A stretch of 13,500 nucleotides of DNA, taken from positions 174,001 through 187,500 of the forward strand of contig JACVTC010000146.1 in the NCBI GenBank assembly GCA_016946835.1, written 5' to 3'. The position numbers were made by a program, and so were the translations under genes. The DNA comes from Neocallimastix lanati (nom. inval.). Taxonomy: Eukaryota > Neocallimastigomycota > Neocallimastigomycetes > Neocallimastigales > Neocallimastigaceae. Shown one piece after another: positions 9,063-13,500 of the stretch. Each line of letters begins with the position of its first letter. Positions within the stretch are counted from its first letter, which is position 1. Under the pieces are notes generated by a model. The model worked only from the letters and a program-made list of their open reading frames with translations, was not told the origin of the DNA and searched no databases.

Positions 9063-9580
9063 CCTTTTAATCTACGATACCTCTGAATTTACTAGGTTTT
9101 TTTGAGTACTTTACTAAATTCCATTGGGAAGGGAAGGTGTTGTATTAGATTCTTTAAAATAAACTAATAATAATAATAATAATATATAATTGTACAATAC
9201 AATTTCATAAAATTAAAAAAAAAAAAAAAAAAAAATAAAAAAAAAATTAAATCCATTGGATTTTACTACTTTAAATTTGACAAAACACAATTATATTACT
9301 TATTGCTTGATAAGGAACTCTTAGTTATCATAAGAACTCAAGAACACTTCTCATACTTCTTATCAAACACTTATAAAACAAAAAAATCATCTGTCTAACA
9401 GATAATAAAGCATCCAAAGATGTTATTAATAGAAAATTTCAAAAAAAAAATTGTAGATAAACGTAGAAAAAAAAAAAATAGATATATTGAAAGACTACTA
9501 AGTATTCCATGTTCAAGGTTTCCACATAAAAGGAAAAAAACAAAAATGAAATTGCTGATTGACCAAGCCGATTACATTTT
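9063..9580 (+). pseudogene. pol: Ty3/gypsy pol: RNase H remnant
   Basis: ILLIYDTSEF (about 9062-9091) resembles the TDAS start of Ty3 RNase H. After an aat/poly-A insertion (9164-9246) one frame reads YFKFDKTQLYYLLLDKELLV (from about 9267), the family's Y-v-DKELLAi block, then EHFSYFL. TDNKASKDVINRKF (9398-9439), after a frame change, covers the TDxK motif. RRKKKIDILKDY (about 9460-9500) and KNEIAD-PSR (about 9544-9573) match the C-terminal R-R--W---L--Y and NEIADWLSR signatures; the tryptophan codon is now TGA and the leucine a proline. Integrase, which should follow, is absent. Confidence 0.85.
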
Positions 9581-10074
9581 GAAAAATAAAATACTTTAAG
9601 CTAATCATAAAAAAAAATGATCATAATAATCATAAAATAAATATTAATTCTATAATTAGTTTATTAATAAAAATATTTATATTAGTTTTATTCTTATCAA
9701 ATAAAATAGGTTATATAAGTCAGTTAAGGCATGGGTTGTCGCTTTAGTTAGGCTTAAAAAAAACAAAGAGTAGCCGAATATCTGTATGTTTATGTTTGTG
9801 GGCATAAGACCCAAAAAGGTAGTTACTCTAGGGATGGTGTAAAACCCAATGAGGTATCCAATCTATAATAAGACAAGATTTAGTATAATTAAACCTATAA
9901 TATAAAGATTTATTGATATTTAGAGTAATAAAAGAGTAAATTATGGTTTGACTATAATTTAGAATACACCTTTCATTTGTATAAATTTAAAATTTAGTAT
10001 TAGATAAAATTTAAAATAGTATAGATAATATACATATTCTATAGCATATCCAATTCTTGTAAAACAATTAGATT
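9581..10074. other. Stretch without a recognised gene
   Basis: 9581-9710 is A/T-rich with aatcataa repeats. 9711-9870 is richer in C and G (gcatgggttgtcgcttta, gtgggcataagaccc, gtgtaaaacccaatgagg), but no frame or family could be recognised. On the plus strand a short run, KKQRVAEY, near 9760 faintly recalls copia RNase H, and a polypurine tract follows at 10075, so a decayed copia 3' end is possible. That is a guess. Confidence 0.35.
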
Positions 10075-10088
10075 TGAGGGGGGGTGAA
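10074..10088 (+). promoter_or_regulatory. Polypurine tract before LTR
   Basis: The run ttgagggggggtgaa immediately precedes TGTCAGAATATA. G-rich tracts of this kind (ttgaggggg...) are typical of copia elements directly before the 3' LTR. This shows the adjoining LTR is a 3' LTR on the plus strand and that some internal sequence once lay to its left. Confidence 0.65.
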
Positions 10089-10254
10089 TGTCAGAATATA
10101 TAAATTAAGTTTAATGTATTAAAATATTGTATTTAATGTAATGTATAAGCCATAATGTACTTGTATAAATTGAATGTAAAATGAAGTAATTGCAAACTCT
10201 TTATAATAAATAAATAAAGTTGACTTAATTAGGTCTAAATCTTTTTTTCTAAGA
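10089..10254 (+). mobile_element. Copia-like 3' LTR, same family as solo LTR at 4299-4618
   Basis: Begins TGTCAGAATATATAAA after a polypurine tract. Shared words with the minus strand of 4299-4618, in order: TGT-AGAATAT, taatgtataagcca-aatgta, tctttat-ataa, gttgac/attgac and taatta. The right end is estimated from that alignment near tttctaagaa (the solo LTR ends tcttaaca), so the CA end is mutated or lost. To its right begins the linker of the minus-strand copia element, which suggests this element inserted there. Confidence 0.7.
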
Positions 10255-10523
10255 ATAATAAAATGAATATTGAAAATTTTGAAAAGGGTTTAATAAATTA
10301 TTTGGAAGGTTAGGATAAAAAATATTTGGATAAAAATTGTTATCTGGATAATTAATGTGATTATAATTTTGTATATTATTTTCATTTAAATTATTATTTA
10401 TTATTATTGAATAAATTTAAATTATTATTGTTGTTTCATAAATTTAAAAATTTGTTGAGATTGCTTGTGTTGTAATTTGAACTAAATATTCTTTTCTAAT
10501 AATGTTTTATTAATATTATTATA
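10255..10523 (-). pseudogene. pol: Copia pol linker between integrase and reverse transcriptase
   Basis: Read on the minus strand, this follows the SH3-like domain. It translates in part as Asn/Tyr/Pro-rich low-complexity sequence, for example YPNLPNNLLNPFQNFQYSF at about 10265-10320. Copia elements have a poorly conserved, polar linker at this place. No reverse transcriptase motif follows: sequence to the left is the plus-strand LTR. Several stops interrupt it. Confidence 0.55.
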
Positions 10524-10796
10524 TCAGTTAGTATTGTTGGATATATCGTCTTTACCATACATATTATTAAAATCATATGAAACATCTATATTGAAATCCA
10601 TATTATTATATTTTTTCTCCCCCCGGAATTCAGTAAAGTTCTTAAATTCAAAAATATCCGGAGGAGATGAGAGAGAGACGATGTGGCCAAGGTGACTTTC
10701 TAGAAATGAAACAGCTCTAGAAAGGATAATTTTATTATTGAGAGGGTCTAAAATCTTTAAAGGCTGTGTGGTTGATATCGTCATGTCGTATCCTAA
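10524..10796 (-). pseudogene. pol: Copia integrase C-terminal SH3-like domain
   Basis: The frame begins FLGYDMTISTTQPLKILD (first residues encoded at 10784-10796, so the ATG at 10784 is an internal methionine). It continues NNKIILSRAVSFLES and GHIVSLSSPPDIFEFKNF. FLGYD, the N-N-KIIISR-V-F block and the polar tail mark the SH3-like domain that follows the integrase core in copia Pol and helps bind DNA. At 86-90 codons this is the longest uninterrupted piece of the element. An (AT)n run (10807-10820) and poly-A (10794-10806) separate it from the integrase core. Confidence 0.88.
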
Positions 10797-10820
10797 AAAA
10801 AAAAAATATATATATATATA

Positions 10821-11525
10821 CCTTGAAGAGTAGTATCGCTAAATTTCTTTCTAAATTGTTTAAGGACAAAGAAGAAGACTTCTACATCAAAAAAACTAAC
10901 TTTAAATTTATTATTATCATCGATCTTTTTTTATTATAGAGAATTTCAAAAGGGACCTGATGATCAATACCTTTAATGAGGTATTCTATTGTGAATAGAG
11001 TTGGCTGTGTATACAGCGTCTTCTAAGAATTTGGGATGTCGTTTAGTATCTCAGAGCAAGGCAGTGGCGGCAAATATAAGAGTTCCATTAAAACGTTCAG
11101 AACGACCAAATCTGTTGTGGGTTGTAAGGTACTGTAAATTGTTGAATTATTCCTTTTTTATTTACAGAAATTAGAAAAGCAAATATTTTTAAATTCAGTT
11201 CCGTTATCAAAACTTGTATATTTAATGTTTTTATTGTTGTATATTATTGACATTATTATACCAAACAGTGAAAGTATTGAATATTTTCACTTTTAGATTT
11301 TTAAACAAAATACCCATCCGTAGTCATCAAAAATTGCAAAAAAAAAAAAAAAAATAAAAAAAAAAAAGATTTATTTCCATATATGGATGGGTTGGGAATA
11401 CTAGTAGTCTCCATGGGGATAAGTTCAAACGGTTCATTCGCTCGATTGATAGATCTTTTATATGGTTTATATGGTTTATTTTTTTTTGAAATTTGAACGA
11501 AGGCCCACTTTACATTTTTCGTCAA
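10821..11525 (-). pseudogene. pol: Copia integrase catalytic core, frameshifted
   Basis: The integrase core joins element DNA to the genome. Right to left on the plus map it shows KCKVGL (11500-11517), ANEPFELIPMETT (about 11405-11443) and PNPSIYGNK (about 11370-11398). After a poly-A/T insertion (11336-11367) come DNGTEFKN (about 11185-11208) and IIQQFTVPYNPQQ (about 11111-11150). GRSERFNGTL (11078-11107), HPKFLEDAVYTANSIHNRIP (about 10983-11042) and GIDHQVPFEIL (about 10938-10970) complete it. Motif order is that of the copia family. The catalytic triad is Asp, Asp, Glu: the second Asp and the Glu persist, while the first, expected in H-D, reads P-M-E. At least four frame changes and several stops occur. 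Confidence 0.9.
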
Positions 11526-11815
11526 TCTTTATATTTTTTAATATTTCTTTAATTGTAGCTATGTTGAAGTGCCCTAATCTACGGTGCCACAATTCCATAT
11601 TATCATCTAATTGTGTGATACGATTAGAGGTTTTAAGTATTCTTTTCATTGAATGATATCTTTTTAGTTGAAGTCCACGATGTATAAATTCTATTTTTGG
11701 CGGACTTAATTGTACATAACTTATTTCCTCTTTTATTATAAATAGAGGCAAAGTTATTATTATTCTTATTACAAAAAAAAATTGTCTTAAAATACCTTTC
11801 ACTAAAGGCAATCAA
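11476..11815 (-). pseudogene. pol: Copia pol: region after protease and integrase HHCC zinc domain
   Basis: ELWHRRLGHFNIATIKEI (about 11546-11601) is the hallmark of the domain in front of copia integrase; its two His with a Cys pair form the HHCC zinc site. The Cys pair should follow as C-x2-C. KCKVGLR (11498-11518) keeps the first Cys, but the second is Gly (ggc). Upstream, TIKSAKNRIYTSW in one frame and IEFIHRGLQLKRYHSMKRI in the other are the usual filler between protease and this domain; two overlapping frames (11476-11811 and 11633-11815) are pieces of one coding stretch split by a frameshift near 11700. Confidence 0.9.
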
Positions 11816-12122
11816 TAGAGAGTCGGCTTCTTCTAAATGCAGGAATGTAAAAGAACATTATAGAAAATAATTTTATGGTCATTTATGTATCCCTCATATG
11901 TTCCCATAAAAGTGATTTTTTGTTGTTTCACCGTTGGTGAAAAAAAAAAAAACCAATAGACTCTCTATGCTCTACTCTATCCTTTAAACCTTTTTTAAAC
12001 TATTCGTCCTATGACAAGACGCTCCAGAGTCTAACGTCCAATAGGCGAATTTATCTGGGTCATCAAGTTTCCCAGTTTCTTCTGTATAATAGTCTAGGTT
12101 GTGTTCTGGGAACTTGCAGTTA
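11816..12122 (-). pseudogene. pol: Copia aspartic protease, frameshifted
   Basis: The protease cuts the Gag-Pol polyprotein. DKFAYWTLDSGASCHRTN (about 12002-12055) includes the active-site DSGAS (12017-12031), preceded by Trp as in the family. After a stop and a poly-A run (11939-11952), TNGETTK and the G-Y-N-H-KIIFYNV-L block (about 11850-11930, across two frames) match the copia flap region and the segment toward the C-terminus. Upstream it joins gag through a 33-base poly-T run on the plus strand (12148-12180). Confidence 0.85.
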
Positions 12123-12131
12123 TTATTTTTT

Positions 12132-12144
12132 TTATTGCCTTGGA

Positions 12145-12181
<37 letters not shown>

Positions 12182-12353
12182 GAATTTCTATCCCATTCGA
12201 TTCATTTTCTTTATTTGAGTTGTAATTATCGGTAAAGAGGTTGTATTTACTCAGATCCTCTTCATACGACTCTGCTGAAAATGATTTCTTCTTATGTTTG
12301 GAATTGTATTTTCTATTATTATGATTATTATTTGAAGGACATAAAATTTGCAA
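12132..12353 (-). pseudogene. gag: Gag C-terminal tail of copia element
   Basis: Begins at the end of the zinc knuckle with ILCPSNNNHNNRKYNSKHKK and continues as a polar tail, SFSAESYEEDLSKYNLFTDN. It runs into a poly-lysine stretch made by the 33-base A/T homopolymer. The tail between knuckle and protease is variable in copia elements. The poly-lysine is a homopolymer artefact, not a nuclear signal. Confidence 0.7.
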
Positions 12354-12381
12354 TATGTCATCCCTTCTTACATTTATAACA
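12337..12381 (-). pseudogene. gag: CCHC zinc knuckle of copia gag, broken
   Basis: CYKCKKG, then a TGA codon, then HIANF gives the C-x2-C-x4-H spacing of a retrotransposon nucleocapsid knuckle that binds element RNA. The fourth ligand is in the next frame (tgtcct, Cys-Pro): one extra base in the run before it displaces the C-x2-C-x4-H-x4-C pattern. The knuckle thus has one stop and one frameshift. Confidence 0.85.
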
Positions 12382-13230
12382 TATTCTTTTATCTTTATTA
12401 TCTTCTCTATTAAAATTTTTTTTTATTTTGTTGTTCCTTTTAATGTTGATGGCTTCTGGCTTAATCTTATTATTCTCTCAATTTTTTATGATTCCTTTTT
12501 TTTTTTTTTTTTTTTTTATTTTATTTAACTTTTGTAACTGCCTGTTTGAGTGTTGGTACAACATCAATCATATAGGTCATAAGATTATCCCAATTTTTCC
12601 TATGACATATCATGTTTGATGTGATACGTATATAAGATGGAAGTATACTGTACAATCATTTAAATTTTTTTTTTTCGTCTGAATACACACTTCTCCTCAT
12701 TCTTCCAGTTCTTCCTATAAGTAATTAACATTTGTTATGAATATGGCAAAGTCATCTAATTTTTTCTAATTTTTTCTTTTATATCTTCTATGCTTTCGTC
12801 TCTTGATTTTCTATAAGATTCTTTTAGAATATTCCAGATTTCAAAGCAAGTATAAGCATAGAAATTTATCTCTTCTTTTTATTTGATCGTTCACACTATT
12901 GCTTAGAATGTACTTTGCATGGACTTCATCGCTCAACATTTCATCGGTAACATTTAAATCGTATACGAAACGAGTACTACTACCACTCACTCTTTTTATA
13001 TATTTTTGGTCTGTCACCTATTGGAATGTTTATTAACTTGACCTTTTTTTTTTAATTATATCTTCATATATAAAATAATCTAGACAATTCATTTCTAGAA
13101 CATTTTCTATATTTAGTACCCAAATAGAATAATTTTCTAATCCTCTTAAAAGAGTTTTGGTACCAACAGCAATTGAAAAAATGGTTTGTTTTATCTTTCC
13201 TTAATTTTTTTTTTTTATTTCTATTGACAT
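12382..13230 (-). pseudogene. gag: Copia gag (capsid region), frameshifted
   Basis: Gag forms the virus-like particle. The likely start is the ATG at 13228-13230 (MSIEIKK), about 90 bp after the primer-binding site; a stop and poly-A follow at once. SIAVGTKTLLRGLENYSIWV (about 13115-13180) and the IENVLEMN helix are the copia Gag N-terminal part with its conserved Trp. DEMLSDEVHAKYILSNSVND (about 12884-12944) is the capsid helix block. EIWNILKESYRKS and ESIEDIKEKIRK (about 12760-12845) are the family's E-W--L---Y segment. ILPSYIRITSNM and KNWDNLMTYMID (about 12560-12640) complete the capsid. At least five frame changes occur, mostly at A runs, including T22 at 12496-12517. Confidence 0.88.
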
Positions 13231-13317
13231 TAATTAGCTTAAAAAAGCGGTTGGTTTTCCTCTTTATCTTTGCTTGAAGTAACTTTTTTTTTTTTTTTTT
13301 TTTTTTTTCTTTATTTT

Positions 13318-13325
13318 TGATACCA
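13318..13325 (-). promoter_or_regulatory. Primer-binding site (tRNA-Met type)
   Basis: On the minus strand TGGTATCA stands four bases after a CA dinucleotide that could close the 5' LTR. Copia elements commonly begin their primer site TGGTATCA, complementary to the 3' end of an initiator tRNA. The next bases are AAAA instead of the usual GAGC, so only eight bases match. Gag begins about 90 bp further on, the expected leader length. Confidence 0.6.
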
Positions 13326-13329
13326 TAGT

Positions 13330-13500
13330 TGCCCATTTTAAATTATTTTGTTAAAGCTTGAATATTTAATTTTAAAGGTAAAATTTTTGCTAATCGGTTT
13401 TGAGTCACTGAGACTCTTAATCTTTTATTTTATTTAAGTACATTTAATCATTAATAATATTAATGAAGAAGACTTTTTATATATACTTTTATATGGTATT
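13330..13500 (-). mobile_element. 5' LTR of minus-strand copia element (partial)
   Basis: Sequence upstream of the primer-binding site on the minus strand. It holds a TATA-like word (tatatataaaaa, 13474-13485) followed by sequence with gattaagagtctcagtgac (about 13402-13420), compatible with a promoter and transcript start region. The LTR would end ggca at 13330-13333; an alternative end is tttaaca near 13352. Its outer end lies beyond the window. No second copy is present to confirm the borders. Confidence 0.5.

Larger units (their letters stand above)
10255..13500 (-). mobile_element. Minus-strand Ty1/copia element, 5' half
   Basis: Composite of the entries above: 5' LTR end, primer-binding site, gag, protease, integrase zinc domain, core and SH3-like domain, then the linker, all on the minus strand in the canonical copia order (integrase before reverse transcriptase, unlike Ty3). 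Spacing is near normal, about 3 kb from primer site to linker, so little is deleted; damage is frameshifts, stops and homopolymer growth. The reverse transcriptase and RNase H are missing where the plus-strand LTR at 10089-10254 begins. Confidence 0.85.

Noticed and set aside
11462-11656. Plus-strand frame with hydrophobic segments
   Set aside because: Antisense shadow of the copia integrase zinc domain, whose minus-strand motif LWHRRLGH is unmistakable.
12428-12619. Plus-strand frame with a phenylalanine run, resembling a membrane peptide
   Set aside because: Antisense of copia gag and of its poly-A tract at 12496-12517.
13064-13336. Minus-strand 90-codon lysine-rich frame starting MGNYGIKN as a possible gene
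   Set aside because: Its start lies on the primer-binding site and LTR junction, its lysines come from A runs, and the gag motifs are in another frame.

Overview
This window is a graveyard of LTR retrotransposons embedded in extremely AT-rich, microsatellite-filled eukaryotic DNA. I found no intact host gene. The eukaryotic call rests on Ty1/copia and Ty3/gypsy domains, LTRs with TG...CA ends, a target-site duplication, a tRNA-type primer-binding site and very long A/T homopolymers. The strong A+T bias, ATT/AAT expansions and mixed copia/gypsy content would suit an anaerobic gut fungus (Neocallimastigomycota). A dictyostelid, a microsporidian or another AT-rich protist or fungus is not excluded, and the assignment is a guess.

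Layout. From 1 to about 5640 there are no coding remnants. This part holds a candidate MITE with imperfect terminal inverted repeats (2448-2801), a roughly 250-bp repeat present twice (1997-2243 and 3879-4150), a short dispersed element with a B-box-like core (two copies), several minisatellites (39, 16, 43, 32 and 18 bp units), a solo LTR with a perfect 5-bp target-site duplication (4299-4618) and AAT/GAA/ATT-rich simple sequence. From about 6074 to 6774 (+ strand) lies the 3' end of a Ty1/copia element: the RNase H tail, a polypurine tract and the start of a 3' LTR. An (ATT)n array of about 400 bp follows (6787-7190). From about 7608 to 9580 (+ strand) there is a decayed Ty3/gypsy pol gene whose reverse transcriptase and RNase H can still be followed motif by motif across many frameshifts. 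At 10075-10254 (+ strand) a polypurine tract leads into an LTR of the same family as the solo LTR.

From 13500 down to about 10255 (- strand) is a second Ty1/copia element. It preserves, in canonical order, the end of a 5' LTR, a primer-binding site, gag with a CCHC knuckle, protease, integrase zinc domain, integrase core, the SH3-like domain and part of the linker to reverse transcriptase. It stops where the 10089-10254 LTR lies, which suggests nested insertion. Its reverse transcriptase and RNase H are not in the window.

How the pieces relate: nothing here is functional. All coding blocks carry frameshifts, many beside homopolymer runs, plus stops and lost key residues. I see no defence, metabolic or otherwise novel gene system. 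The points worth a second look are the LTR pair with the nested insertion, a minisatellite born inside an LTR, the MITE-like inverted repeat, and the unassigned open stretch at 7608-7769.
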